Positions 35,353 to 43,668 are shown, counted from the first letter of the stretch. The stretch is 64,000 bases of DNA from SZUA-309 sp965232595 (GCA_965232595.1 OZ246983.1:5022001-5086000), one strand, 5' to 3'. Notes: a model not told the origin generated them from the sequence alone. Numbers and translations: made by a program.

Positions 35353-36510
35353 TCAAGGGGTTCCGGGCAACGCTTCGACCGCCGCAACCAGCAGCGCTTC
35401 GATCTGTGCCACCACCCGTCCCTCGAACTCCGGATCGTAACCCTCGAGCCTCGGCGTGTGGATGTGGCCCATGGGGATCCGGTTGTCCGCACCCAGCACC
35501 CGTTCGTTGGCCAGCAGGCTCCGATAGGCGATCTCGTTCGACAGGTAGCCGCCGCCGGAACCGCGCACCGCAGTCTGTCCGGCCAGCGCCTGCAGGCTCG
35601 CAGCCTGTAGGTCGCCCTGCTCCAGGGTCGAGACGTTGCGGTTGTCACGCACCGGGAAGGCACCCTGCACGGCCACCATGGCCTCCGCCGGCAGGGTGTA
35701 CTCGAGAAACTCAGGGCCGTGCAGATCGCCACCCTCGTGACCCGGCAGCAGCGGGTTCTCCCGGCTGGCTCCGGTCAGCACGTTCAGGTTGTCCGTGACC
35801 GCGGCTGAGCGCCGTCGGCCCGGAAAGCGCTCCAGGTCAAAGCCATCCCGGCCCATGCTGATGGTCAGCACCAGGTCGACGCCTTCCGCGAGCCAGGGCT
35901 CCAGAAAACGCTCCACCATGCCTGCATCGAAGTCCTCAAAACGGACCGGAAAGACAGCGGCCTGCACCTGTGCGGTACCTGCATCCGTCTGCAGCGTCCT
36001 GCCGTCCAGCGCCAGTGCCGCCAGACCGGACGGGTTGCTCTGGTCGATGTGCCGATCGAGGTGGAAGGGATCGAATCCGGTTACAAGCACACGCACGGCC
36101 CGCCTTTCTGCTGCAGGAAACGCAACGTCATTCATGCCGCGGCTGGCCAGTTCGAACGCCTGCAGCGCTTCAGTGCTAGCCTCACCGTGCAGGTTGGCCT
36201 TGAACGTGAGCCGCGACCAGTACAGGGCGCGATCATCCCAGATCTCTCCGCTCTGTACCGATCGTGCCGCTGCCCGCCAGAGCAGATCACCCAGCGCCGA
36301 CAGCGACCCCGGGTCTGTGCCGTGCAGGGTCTGGCCCACCGTGCCGGTCAGGACTTCGTGCGCGATGCCCGTACCAGCGAGCCGATCCAGTCGAGTTTCT
36401 TCCACGGTAAGCTCCGCAGCCGTCACCCAGCCGGGTGCGGCGATCAGCAGGACGGCAAGCAAGCCGATCCGGATGTGCGTGATTGGATGTTGCGGCTCGA
36501 AGCGAGCCAT
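35353..36510 (-). CDS. Pyroglutamyl-peptidase-I-like protein with Ser in place of catalytic Cys
   Basis: 385 residues. A signal peptide or anchor (about residues 15-32) and an N-terminal region of unknown fold precede a peptidase C15-like domain. That domain starts RVLVTGFDPFHLDRHIDQSNPSGLA near residue 140, has SMGRDGFDLERF at the conserved Glu position, and GSGGGYLSNEIAYRSL near residue 317. In active pyroglutamyl peptidases the last block carries the catalytic Cys; here Ser 324 takes its place, with the His retained in PMGHIHTP. The domain is longer than usual. It may be inactive, or use a serine nucleophile; location is probably periplasmic. Confidence 0.7.
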   Translation of the reverse strand: MARFEPQHPITHIRIGLLAVLLIAAPGWVTAAELTVEETRLDRLAGTGIAHEVLTGTVGQTLHGTDPGSLSALGDLLWRAAARSVQSGEIWDDRALYWSRLTFKANLHGEASTEALQAFELASRGMNDVAFPAAERRAVRVLVTGFDPFHLDRHIDQSNPSGLAALALDGRTLQTDAGTAQVQAAVFPVRFEDFDAGMVERFLEPWLAEGVDLVLTISMGRDGFDLERFPGRRRSAAVTDNLNVLTGASRENPLLPGHEGGDLHGPEFLEYTLPAEAMVAVQGAFPVRDNRNVSTLEQGDLQAASLQALAGQTAVRGSGGGYLSNEIAYRSLLANERVLGADNRIPMGHIHTPRLEGYDPEFEGRVVAQIEALLVAAVEALPGTP

Positions 36511-36517
36511 TGGCAGC

Positions 36518-36535
36518 GATCGCCGGCGGGCGATC
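36518..36535 (-). terminator. Weak hairpin at the end of the merR-type gene
   Basis: GATCGCC (36518-36524) pairs with GGCGATC (36529-36535) around a four-base loop. It overlaps the regulator stop codon and lacks a T-run, so intrinsic termination is doubtful; it may only reduce read-through into the pyroglutamyl-peptidase-like gene. Confidence 0.25.
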
Positions 36536-36890
36536 AGTTCTTCAGCACCCTGAGGACGTCTTCGAGCTCGACGATCATCTGCTTCACGAGCAGCTTGAAC
36601 TGGGTCTGGTCCTGCTTGGCGTCGTCACCGGTCAGGCGTTGGCGGGCGCCGCCGATGGTGAACCCCTGATCGTAGAGGAGGGAGCGGATCTGTCGGATGA
36701 TGATCACATCCTGGCGCTGGTAGTAGCGGCGGTTGCCGCGACGCTTGACCGGCTTCAGCTGCGGGAACTCCTGCTCCCAGTAGCGCAGCACGTGCGGCTT
36801 CACCTCGCAGAGCTGGCTTACCTCACCGATGGTGAAGTACCGCTTCCCCGGGATCGGGGGCAGGTCATCACTCTGACTCGGGTCCAGCAT
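36534..36890 (-). CDS. MerR family transcriptional regulator
   Basis: A 118-residue MerR-type protein: winged helix FTIGEVSQLCEVKPHVLRYWEQEFPQL (about residues 18-44), then KRRGNRRYYQRQDVIIIRQIRSLLYDQGFTIGGARQRL. The C-terminal helix forms the dimer coiled coil; there is no Cys cluster for metal sensing. This regulator sits immediately downstream of ihfA in many gammaproteobacteria; here the starts/stops overlap by 23 bases. Its target is not known. Confidence 0.92.
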   Translation of the reverse strand: MLDPSQSDDLPPIPGKRYFTIGEVSQLCEVKPHVLRYWEQEFPQLKPVKRRGNRRYYQRQDVIIIRQIRSLLYDQGFTIGGARQRLTGDDAKQDQTQFKLLVKQMIVELEDVLRVLKN

Positions 36891-37173
36891 ATGCCTCTAC
36901 TCTTGCTTTCAGCTTCTGGCCAGGGCGGAAAGTTACCACCCGCCGCGCCGTGATGGGGATTTCCTCCCCCGTCTTCGGGTTGCGTCCAGGACGCTCCCCT
37001 TTCTCCCGCAGATCGAAGTTGCCGAATCCGGACAGCTTCACCTGCTCGTTCTTCTCAAGGCTGCCGCGAACCTCGTCGAAAAAGAGCTCCACGATTTCCT
37101 TGGCTTCGCGCTTGTTCAGGCCCAGCTCGTCGAATAGACGATCGGCCATCTGCGCTTTGGTCAACGCACCCAA
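36868..37173 (-). CDS. ihfA: Integration host factor alpha subunit
   Basis: A 101-residue IHF alpha: ALTKAQMADRLFDELGLNKREAKEIVELFFDE, then the highly conserved VKLSGFGNFDLREKGERPGRNPKTGEEIPITARRVVTFRPGQKLK. It binds and bends DNA as a heterodimer with IhfB. The start is a TTG at 37173 with GGAG six bases upstream, aligning one residue before the usual MALTKA. It is co-transcribed behind pheT, 83 bases downstream, as in E. coli. Confidence 0.97.
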   Translation of the reverse strand: MGALTKAQMADRLFDELGLNKREAKEIVELFFDEVRGSLEKNEQVKLSGFGNFDLREKGERPGRNPKTGEEIPITARRVVTFRPGQKLKARVEAYAGPESE

Positions 37174-37256
37174 ATCCTTCTCCTTTCCCCGTGTCTCCCT
37201 CCGGTTGCGTCAGTTTCTGTCTGACAAGCGACTCAGAGGGTCCTCCCACGGTCGGG

Positions 37257-39647
37257 CTAGCGCAGCCTGGCGTTGGCTTCTTTGGCCAACGCTTCTATGG
37301 CGTTCTGCATGTACTGCCCGATTTCTTCCTCGGTAAGAGTGGCGGAAGCCTTCTGCAAGGTCAAGCCTACGCCCAGACTTTTCTCTGTAGAATCAATACC
37401 TTTGCCTTGATACACATCAAACAGCCTCAAGTCTACGAGGACTTCTTGAAGGGTCTTGGAAAGAATCTGGACAATATCCGCTGCCGCCACGGCTTCCGGC
37501 ACCACGATGGCCAGATCCCGCCGTACGCTCGGATAGCGTGAGACTACGTCATGTCGCCGTCGGGCGTGCGATAGGACCGCATCCGCAAGGATCTCCAGCA
37601 CGTATACCTCACCGGTCACGTCCAGATGCTGCTCGATCTCCGGGTGCAGGCGGCCGAGACGGCCCACCGGCTCGCCGGCCGCGAGGATCTGTGCCGATTG
37701 GCCTGGATGCAGCACCGGATCTTCGAGCCGGGCAAAGGTCAGGTCACGGCGGCCCGTCCAGGCGATCAGCCGTTCCACGTCACCCTTGAGGTCGAAGAAG
37801 TCGACGCTGTCATCGGCCAGATTCCAGTTCTCCGGGTTTCTTCGGCCCCAGAGCACCGCACCGAGCATCCAGGGCTGCGCCACCTCGCCCCCTTCCACCG
37901 GCAGGAAGCACTGCCCCACCTCGAACAGACGCACCCGATCCTGCTGCCGGGCGATGTTGGCGCGCAGCGCATCCAGCATGCCGGGCAGCATGTTGGTACG
38001 CATCACCGACATATCCTGGGACATGGGATTCTCCAGCACCTGCGGCGCGGTGGCAGGGGCCAGCAGGTCCTGCATCTTCGGATCGATGAAGCTGTAGGTG
38101 ATCACTTCCTGATAGCCCAGATCGACCAGCTGCCGCTTCAGGCCGGGAAAGCCGGCCCGCTCCAGAGGCACTTCGCTCAAGGTCAGGTCCGTGGTCGGGC
38201 GACGGCTGGGGACGTTGTTGTAACCGTAGATGCGGCAGATTTCTTCAACCAGATCGGCCTCGATCGCGATGTCGAAGCGATGGCTCGGTGAGCGGATGGT
38301 CCACTGAACGCCGGTATCTTCGGCTTCCGTCCGCGCAACCAGCTCGAAGCCGAGCCGGTCGAACGCCTCGTCCACGGTGGCGGGCGTCACGTCCACCCCC
38401 ATCAGCTCGTTCAGCCGTCGCTCGCGCAGCACAACTTCTGCCGCCTGCGGCAGGTGGCTCTCGCTGACCGCCTCCTCCACCGGGCCCGGCTCGCCACCGA
38501 CGATCTCGAGCAGCAGCTCGGTTGCCCGGTCCACAGCCAGATGCTGCAGGTCGTAGTCGACGCCACGCTCGTAACGGTGTGATGCATCGGTGGTCAGGCC
38601 GTACTGCCTGGCCGTGCCGGCTACGGCGAGCGGATGGAAGAAGGCGCACTCGAGGAACACGTCCCTGGTGTCCGTCTGCACGCCGCTGCGCTCGCCGCCC
38701 ATCACGCCGGCAATGGCAACCGGGCCGCTGGCGTCGGTGATCAGCAGCGTGTCGTCATCGAAGGTGACTTCCTTGCCGTCGAGCAGGGTAAGCGTCTCAC
38801 CCGCCGTCGACTTCCGAACGACGATGGGTTCAGCCAGCTGAGCCAGATCGAAGGCGTGCATCGGCTGCCCCAGCTCCATCATCACCAGGTTGGTGACGTC
38901 GACGATGGGGTCGATGCTGCGCAGGCCGGTGCGGCGCAGCCGCTCCTGCAGCCACAACGGCGAAGGCCGCGAGATGTCTACGCCGCGGATTACCCGGCCG
39001 AGGTAACGGGGGCAGCCTTCCGGATCGGCGAGCTGCACTTCGAAGGTGTCGTCGATAGTTGCCGCGGTCGCGTTGATGGCCTGCTCTGTCACCGGTGCGT
39101 TATTCAGCACGCCGACCTCACGGGCAAGGCCGCGCAGGCTCAGGCAATCGCCACGGTTCGGGGTGAGGTCCAGATCGATGATCCGATCCTCCAGCTCCAG
39201 CGCTTCCCGGAGATCAGCGCCGGCCTCGAGCGAAGCGTCCAGGTCGAGAATGCCGTCATGGTCATCGCCGAGCCCGAGCTCCGCGGCGCTGCAGAGCATG
39301 CCGTGAGACTCCACATCGCGCAGCTTGGCTTTCCGGATCTTGAAGTTCTCCGGCAGCACCGCGCCGACCCGGGCAAAGGCCGTGACCAGGCCGGCCCGCA
39401 CGTTGGGCGCGCCGCAAACGACCTGATGCTGCGTCTCGCCGTCTTCCACCTGACAGACGGAGAGCTTGTCTGCATTCGGGTGTTTGCTCACCTCGCGCAC
39501 GTGGCCGACCACCACGCCGCGGAAATCCCCGGCCACCGGCTCGATGCCGTCCACTTCCAATCCGGCCATGGTCAGCTGCTCGAGCAGGTCGTCGGCGGCG
39601 ATGTCCGGCTGCACCCACTCGCGCAGCCACTTCTCGTTGTATTTCAT
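37257..39647 (-). CDS. pheT: Phenylalanyl-tRNA synthetase beta subunit
   Basis: A full-length 796-residue PheT. Domain order is normal: MKYNEKWLREWV and the tRNA-binding EMAP-like domain (VVVGHVREVSKHPNADKLSVCQVEDG near residue 45), the B3/B4 editing module, the B5 domain, the catalytic-like core (YRVPSRRPTTDLTLSE-like YNNVPSRRPTTDL) and the C-terminal FDX-ACB anticodon domain. The alpha2beta2 enzyme charges tRNA-Phe. It begins 26 bases after the pheS stop and is in the pheST-ihfA operon. Confidence 0.98.
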   Translation of the reverse strand: MKYNEKWLREWVQPDIAADDLLEQLTMAGLEVDGIEPVAGDFRGVVVGHVREVSKHPNADKLSVCQVEDGETQHQVVCGAPNVRAGLVTAFARVGAVLPENFKIRKAKLRDVESHGMLCSAAELGLGDDHDGILDLDASLEAGADLREALELEDRIIDLDLTPNRGDCLSLRGLAREVGVLNNAPVTEQAINATAATIDDTFEVQLADPEGCPRYLGRVIRGVDISRPSPLWLQERLRRTGLRSIDPIVDVTNLVMMELGQPMHAFDLAQLAEPIVVRKSTAGETLTLLDGKEVTFDDDTLLITDASGPVAIAGVMGGERSGVQTDTRDVFLECAFFHPLAVAGTARQYGLTTDASHRYERGVDYDLQHLAVDRATELLLEIVGGEPGPVEEAVSESHLPQAAEVVLRERRLNELMGVDVTPATVDEAFDRLGFELVARTEAEDTGVQWTIRSPSHRFDIAIEADLVEEICRIYGYNNVPSRRPTTDLTLSEVPLERAGFPGLKRQLVDLGYQEVITYSFIDPKMQDLLAPATAPQVLENPMSQDMSVMRTNMLPGMLDALRANIARQQDRVRLFEVGQCFLPVEGGEVAQPWMLGAVLWGRRNPENWNLADDSVDFFDLKGDVERLIAWTGRRDLTFARLEDPVLHPGQSAQILAAGEPVGRLGRLHPEIEQHLDVTGEVYVLEILADAVLSHARRRHDVVSRYPSVRRDLAIVVPEAVAAADIVQILSKTLQEVLVDLRLFDVYQGKGIDSTEKSLGVGLTLQKASATLTEEEIGQYMQNAIEALAKEANARLR

Positions 39648-39673
39648 TGCCTATTAGTTCCCTGTGATCGGCG

Positions 39674-40687
39674 CTAGTTGAACTGCTTCAGGAAGCGAAC
39701 GTCGTTCTCGAAGAACATTCTCAGGTCGTCCACCTCGTAGAGCAGCATGGCTAGGCGGTCACCGCCCATGCCGAACGCGAAGCCCGAGTACTCCTCGCTG
39801 TTGATCCCCGACATCTCCAGCACGTTCGGGTGCACCAGGCCGCAGCCCAGCACCTCGATCCAGCCGGTGTTGGAACAGACCCGGCAGCCTTCGCCCATGC
39901 AGTGCACGCACTGCACGTCCGCCTCGGCCGAGGGCTCCGTGAACGGGAAGTAGCTCGGCCGGAAGCGCACGGCCAGGTCCGCCTCGAAGAAGCGCTGCAG
40001 GAACTCCACCACCGTGCCCTTCAGATCGGCGAAGCTGATGCCGCGGTCGATCACCAGCCCCTCGACCTGGTTGAACATAGGGCTGTGGGTGAGATCGGAA
40101 TCGCGCCGATAGACCCGACCGGGACAGATGATGCGGATCGGCGGTTCCTGCGCTTCCATGGTGTGCACCTGGCTCGGCGAGGTGTGGGTACGCAGCAGGG
40201 TGCCGTCACCGAAGTAGAAGGTGTCGTGCATGGCGCGCGCCGGATGGTGTGCCGGAATGTTCAGCGCTTCGAAGTTGTAGTAGTCGTTCTCGATCTCCCG
40301 ACCGTCCACCACGCCGTAACCGGCACCGGCGAAGATCTCCTCGATGCGCTGCATGGCCTGGGTCACCGGGTGCAGACCACCCTGCGGCACCTGCCGGCCA
40401 GGCAGCGTCACGTCCACGGTCTCTTTCGCCAGGGCTTCGGCGAGTTGCTCTGAGCCCAGGGCTGCTTTGCGCTCACCGATCAGCCGCTGCACTTCTTCCT
40501 TGGCGACGTTGATGGCCGCTCCCGCCTTCGGCCGCTCCTCGGGGTCGAGCGCACCCAACCCTTTGAGCAGCGCGGTCAGCTCGCCCTTCTTGCCGAGAAA
40601 GCGAACCCGAACCTGATCCAGCGCCTGCTCGTCGGCGGCGTCCTGAATGGCTGTTCTGGCTTCGCCTACTATGCTGTCGATATCCAT
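39674..40687 (-). CDS. pheS: Phenylalanyl-tRNA synthetase alpha subunit
   Basis: A 337-residue class II synthetase catalytic subunit. An N-terminal coiled coil (residues about 1-85) is followed by the core: HPVTQAMQRIEEIFAGAGY, motif 2 IRIICPGRVYRRDSDLTHSPMFNQVEGL, and motif 3 SGFAFGMGGDRLAML near the end. Catalyses Phe-adenylate formation. The start lies 18 bases after a T-run at the end of an attenuator-like hairpin, so expression is probably regulated by termination, as in E. coli pheST. Confidence 0.98.
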   Translation of the reverse strand: MDIDSIVGEARTAIQDAADEQALDQVRVRFLGKKGELTALLKGLGALDPEERPKAGAAINVAKEEVQRLIGERKAALGSEQLAEALAKETVDVTLPGRQVPQGGLHPVTQAMQRIEEIFAGAGYGVVDGREIENDYYNFEALNIPAHHPARAMHDTFYFGDGTLLRTHTSPSQVHTMEAQEPPIRIICPGRVYRRDSDLTHSPMFNQVEGLVIDRGISFADLKGTVVEFLQRFFEADLAVRFRPSYFPFTEPSAEADVQCVHCMGEGCRVCSNTGWIEVLGCGLVHPNVLEMSGINSEEYSGFAFGMGGDRLAMLLYEVDDLRMFFENDVRFLKQFN

Positions 40688-40705
40688 CTGCTCACTCTCT
40701 CACTC

Positions 40706-40774
40706 AAAAAAAAAGGAAGAACCTGTGCCCTTCCTTTCTTCCAGCTGCCACATGGCCACGCCTTCCGGAAGGGC
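40706..40774 (-). promoter_or_regulatory. Attenuator-like region upstream of pheS
   Basis: On the minus strand GGAAGAA (40742-40736) pairs with TTCTTCC (40721-40715), with an alternative register AAGGAAG/CTTCCTT (40736-40730 with 40719-40713), just before nine T (40714-40706): an intrinsic terminator. A segment upstream, GCCCTTCC (40774-40767), is perfectly complementary over eight bases to GGAAGGGC (40734-40727) inside the terminator hairpin, so it could act as an antiterminator. No convincing Phe-rich leader peptide was found; a short ATG frame at 40753 ends in three Phe codons, but these come from the T-run itself. Confidence 0.6.
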
Positions 40775-40849
40775 TCCCTTTTCGGCCCCCAGAAGGCGGT
40801 GTCTATTTGTGGATCCCCGGACCTGGTTGGTACCGGGACGCGCTTTGCT

Positions 40850-41233
40850 TTAAGCCGCTTCAGCGGGAGCCGCATCGGACTCCAGTGCTGCCTTGGCCTG
40901 CTCGGCAAGTACCGCGAACGCTTCTTTCTCGTGAATAGCGAGATCAGCCAGCACTTTCCGATCCACATCGATCGCCGCCTTCTTGAGGCCGGCGATAAAT
41001 CGAGAGTAGGAAAGGCCGTGCTCGCGGGCAGCGGCGTTGATCCGCACAACCCACAGCTGGCGGAACTGACGCTTCTTCTGCCGACGGTCGCGGTAAGCGT
41101 ACTGACCGGCCTTGATGACGGCCTGCTTGGCGACCTTGAACTGACGGCTGCGGGCACCGTAGTAACCCTTGGCCTGCTTCAGTACCTTCTTGCGGCGTGC
41201 CCGGGACACCACACTACGTTTTACTCGTGACAT
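40850..41233 (-). CDS. rplT: Large ribosomal subunit protein bL20
   Basis: A 127-residue bL20, slightly longer than usual through an Ala-rich C-terminal tail (ALESDAAPAEAA). The body RARRKKVLKQAKGYYGARSRQFKVAKQAVIKAGQYAYRDRR is diagnostic. It binds 23S rRNA early in assembly and in many bacteria represses its own operon. It lies nine bases beyond the rpmI stop. Confidence 0.98.
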   Translation of the reverse strand: MSRVKRSVVSRARRKKVLKQAKGYYGARSRQFKVAKQAVIKAGQYAYRDRRQKKRQFRQLWVVRINAAAREHGLSYSRFIAGLKKAAIDVDRKVLADLAIHEKEAFAVLAEQAKAALESDAAPAEAA

Positions 41234-41242
41234 GCGGTTCTC

Positions 41243-41443
41243 CTATCGCGCCTTGTTCGGCAGCAGCTTGTCGATCGTGCGGGTATCCGCAGCAGCCACG
41301 TCTTCCAGGCCGCGCAGCTGACGCTTCCGCTTCGATGCTTTCTTGGTGAGGATGTGGTTACGGTTCGCCTGGCGATGCTTGTAACCCTTGGCGGTGCGGC
41401 GGAAACGTTTCGCCGCGCCACGGTCTGTTTTGAGTTTCGGCAT
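41243..41443 (-). CDS. rpmI: Large ribosomal subunit protein bL35
   Basis: 66 residues from the ATG at 41443: MPKLKTDRGAAKRFRRTAKG and KASKRKRQLRGLEDV are the bL35 signatures. An in-frame upstream codon at 41482 would add unrelated residues and is rejected. The leader to infC is 149 bases and holds a strong hairpin. Confidence 0.97.
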   Translation of the reverse strand: MPKLKTDRGAAKRFRRTAKGYKHRQANRNHILTKKASKRKRQLRGLEDVAAADTRTIDKLLPNKAR

Positions 41444-41565
41444 TTCGAACTCCAATTGTCTACCTGTTCTCAACCTGCCCACGCCGGCTGCCCGGGTGGT
41501 GGCGATAGAGGTCTGGTTTAAGTTTTCTTGTCCGGTGTTACCGGCTTCTCGTTTTTCTCAGCCCG

Positions 41566-41592
41566 GAAGGCGGCTCTCGCGAGCCTGCCTTC
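41566..41592 (-). promoter_or_regulatory. Hairpin between infC and rpmI, possible L20 operator
   Basis: GAAGGC (41566-41571) and GGCTC (41572-41576) pair with GAGCC (41581-41585) and GCCTTC (41587-41592) around a four-base loop, leaving one bulged base. It starts immediately after the infC stop. bL20 autoregulation acts through structured RNA in this location in other bacteria; equivalence here is inferred. Confidence 0.4.
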
Positions 41593-42132
41593 TCAGCGCT
41601 TTTTCTTCGACGGCGCCATGACCATTATGACCTGGCGACCCTCGAACTTCGGCTGGGCTTCCACCACAGCCAGATCTTCGAGATCTGCTTCTATCCGGCT
41701 CATCAGCTTCATGCCGATCTCCGGGTGGACCATCTCGCGTCCACGGAACCTGAGGGAGACTTTCGCCTTGTCGCCGTCTTCGAGGAATCGCCGCAGGTTA
41801 CGGAGCTTGACCTGATAGTCGCCCTCCTCCGTGCCAGGCCGGAACTTGACCTCTTTGACCTGGATCTGCTTCTGCTTCTTGCGCTGCGCGGCCTTCGTCT
41901 TCTTCTGCTCGAACAGGTGCTTGCCGTAGTCCATGACCTTAACCACCGGCGGCTCCGCGTCCGGTGCGATCAGTACCAGGTCCAACCCCGCCCGTGCGGC
42001 TGCACCGAGCGCCTCGTCTCTGGAAACGACACCCACCTGCTCTCCGTCCGCACCAATCAGCCGGACGTTCGAGGCCATGATCTCTTCGTTGGTCAGAGAC
42101 CGGTCGGCTCGTCTCGCGACACCTCTCTTAAT
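41593..42132 (-). CDS. infC: Translation initiation factor IF-3, ATT start
   Basis: 179 residues when started at the ATT codon 42132-42130, which has GGAG (42143-42140) seven bases upstream. The first ATG (42078) would drop the conserved N-terminal segment ARRADRSLTNEEI. Downstream sequence is standard IF-3: VRLIGADGEQVGVV, PPVVKVMDYGKHLFEQKK, then KEVKFRPGTEEGDYQVKLRNLRRFLEDGDKAKV. IF-3 discriminates against non-standard starts, so an AUU start on its own mRNA makes it self-limiting, as known in E. coli. It leads infC-rpmI-rplT-pheST-ihfA. Confidence 0.95.
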   Translation of the reverse strand: MKRGVARRADRSLTNEEIMASNVRLIGADGEQVGVVSRDEALGAAARAGLDLVLIAPDAEPPVVKVMDYGKHLFEQKKTKAAQRKKQKQIQVKEVKFRPGTEEGDYQVKLRNLRRFLEDGDKAKVSLRFRGREMVHPEIGMKLMSRIEADLEDLAVVEAQPKFEGRQVIMVMAPSKKKR

Positions 42133-42216
42133 AGGCGTTCTCCACTTTCTTTGTTGCTGTCTGTCTTACTGTTTAACTTGTTGAATTCTAACGCGAAAAC
42201 GGCCGCGGCGATCTGC

Positions 42217-42230
42217 CTCTCAATTGAGAG
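42217..42230. promoter_or_regulatory. Palindrome in the infC leader
   Basis: CTCTCAATTGAGAG is a perfect 14-base palindrome about 85 bases upstream of the infC ATT start and downstream of the predicted promoter. It could be a protein site or a short RNA hairpin; nothing favours one. Confidence 0.25.
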
Positions 42231-42303
42231 CTCGCCCGACCAGTCGCACTAGATTTTTCAAACGCCGTCGGCGGCCACCAGGGCACGACCAACAGAGCGC
42301 GGC

Positions 42304-42332
42304 ATTCTACTGCCACAGCTGCCGCCAGACAA
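42304..42332 (-). promoter_or_regulatory. Promoter of the infC operon
   Basis: On the minus strand TTGTCT (42332-42327) and TAGAAT (42309-42304) are separated by exactly 17 bases, giving a good sigma-70 match about 170 bases upstream of infC. thrS is not next to infC here, so the operon needs a promoter of its own in this 240-base gap. Confidence 0.55.
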
Positions 42333-42376
42333 CCCCGCCAGCCGGCGCTAAGCCATTGTCACAGAAGGGCAATTTC

Positions 42377-43579
42377 TCAGTCCGGCAGGCCGAGGACGCG
42401 CTTGGCGATGATGTTCAGCTGAACCTCTGAGGTGCCACCCTCGATGGAGTTCGCCTTCGAGCGCAACCAGCCACGGGTGGTATCCAGCTCGTTGCCGGCA
42501 AACGGGTTCGCATCCGTCACCGTGCCCAGGCTGCGGGTACCCATCATGTCCAGCATCAGCTCGTAACGGCGCTTGTTCTGCTCCGTGCCGTAGTACTTGA
42601 ACATGGAGGACTCGGCGCCGGGCGCTTTGCCGCTCTTGGTCTCTTCCACCGAACGCTTGATGGAGAAAGAGTAGGCCCGATCGTTCATGCGATGCCGAAG
42701 GATGTTCTCCCGCAGCGCCGAGTCGGCAAGCTTGCCATCGGCCAGGCCCACGTAATCTGCCGCCAGCTCTTCCAGGGTCGCCTGCTTCTGGCTGCCACCG
42801 CCGATACCGCCGATCATGGTGCGCTCGTACTGCAGGAGCCGTTTCGCTACCGTCCAGCCCTTGCCCGGCACGCTCACCACCTGGCTCTTGGAAGCCCGGG
42901 CGTCGTCGAAGAAGGTCTCGCAGAACGGCGACAGGCCGCTGATCAGCAGGATGGGCTTCACGGTCACGCCCGGCTGGTCCATGTCGAACAGCACAAAGGT
43001 GATGCCATCGTGCTTCGGGACATCGGGATCCGTTCTCACCAGGCAGAAGATCCAATCGGCGTGATCGGCGCCGGAGGTCCAGATCTTCTGACCGTTGATC
43101 ACATACTCATCGCCGTCCTCAACCGCGGAAGTGCGCAGGCTGGCCAGATCCGAGCCTGCACCCGGCTCGCTGTAGCCCTGGCACCACCAGATCTCGCCCC
43201 GGGCGATTTTCGGCAGGTGCTCCTGCTTCTGCTCTTCGGTACCGAACTCGAGGAGTGCCGGCCCGATCATGCTGATGCCCATACCCACGTGCGCAGGGCG
43301 GGCGTTGATCCGCCGCAGCTCCTCGCCGAGCACCATGTTCTCTTCTTTCGAAAGGCCGGCGCCGCCGTACTCTTTCGGCCACATGGGGACGGTGAAGCCA
43401 CGCTCCGCCATCCGATCCATCCAGACTTTGGTGTCCGGGTTCTTGTAGACCGCGCGGCGTCCGCCACCGGGGGACTCGTCCGCCGGCATGGGCGTACGCA
43501 TGCTGGCCGGGCAGTTCTCTTCCAACCAGCCTCGAACCTCTTCTCTGAAGGCGTTGAGATCGCTCACTTCAAGCTCCAC
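42377..43579 (-). CDS. Acyl-CoA dehydrogenase
   Basis: A 400-residue FAD enzyme. The FAD/substrate block CQGYSEPGAGSDLASLRTSA lies near residue 133, NGQKIWTSGADHADWIFCLVRT follows, and the C-terminal EGGTSEVQLNIIAKRVLG closes the protein. A Glu in IEGGT at the medium-chain-type position is present, and a second is available in LQYERTMIGG. It introduces the C2-C3 double bond of an acyl-CoA, passing electrons to ETF. Branched or polycyclic acyl substrates are common for this FadE subgroup. It stands alone between infC and a divergent transporter. Confidence 0.92.
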   Translation of the reverse strand: MELEVSDLNAFREEVRGWLEENCPASMRTPMPADESPGGGRRAVYKNPDTKVWMDRMAERGFTVPMWPKEYGGAGLSKEENMVLGEELRRINARPAHVGMGISMIGPALLEFGTEEQKQEHLPKIARGEIWWCQGYSEPGAGSDLASLRTSAVEDGDEYVINGQKIWTSGADHADWIFCLVRTDPDVPKHDGITFVLFDMDQPGVTVKPILLISGLSPFCETFFDDARASKSQVVSVPGKGWTVAKRLLQYERTMIGGIGGGSQKQATLEELAADYVGLADGKLADSALRENILRHRMNDRAYSFSIKRSVEETKSGKAPGAESSMFKYYGTEQNKRRYELMLDMMGTRSLGTVTDANPFAGNELDTTRGWLRSKANSIEGGTSEVQLNIIAKRVLGLPD

Positions 43580-43668
43580 AAATTTGCCAAGCCGACCATT
43601 TTAGCGCAGCCGTCCGGCTTGTGCTGCCCAACCGTTCGCCCTATCTTCGAGGGACGGGGAGTATCCAA

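Noticed and set aside
38634..39677. 347-codon plus-strand frame opposite pheT
   Set aside because: pheT is certain on the other strand.
40702..40753. 17-residue leader MWQLEERKGTGSSFFFE before pheS
   Set aside because: The three Phe codons are just the terminator T-run, too late for ribosome stalling to affect the hairpin.
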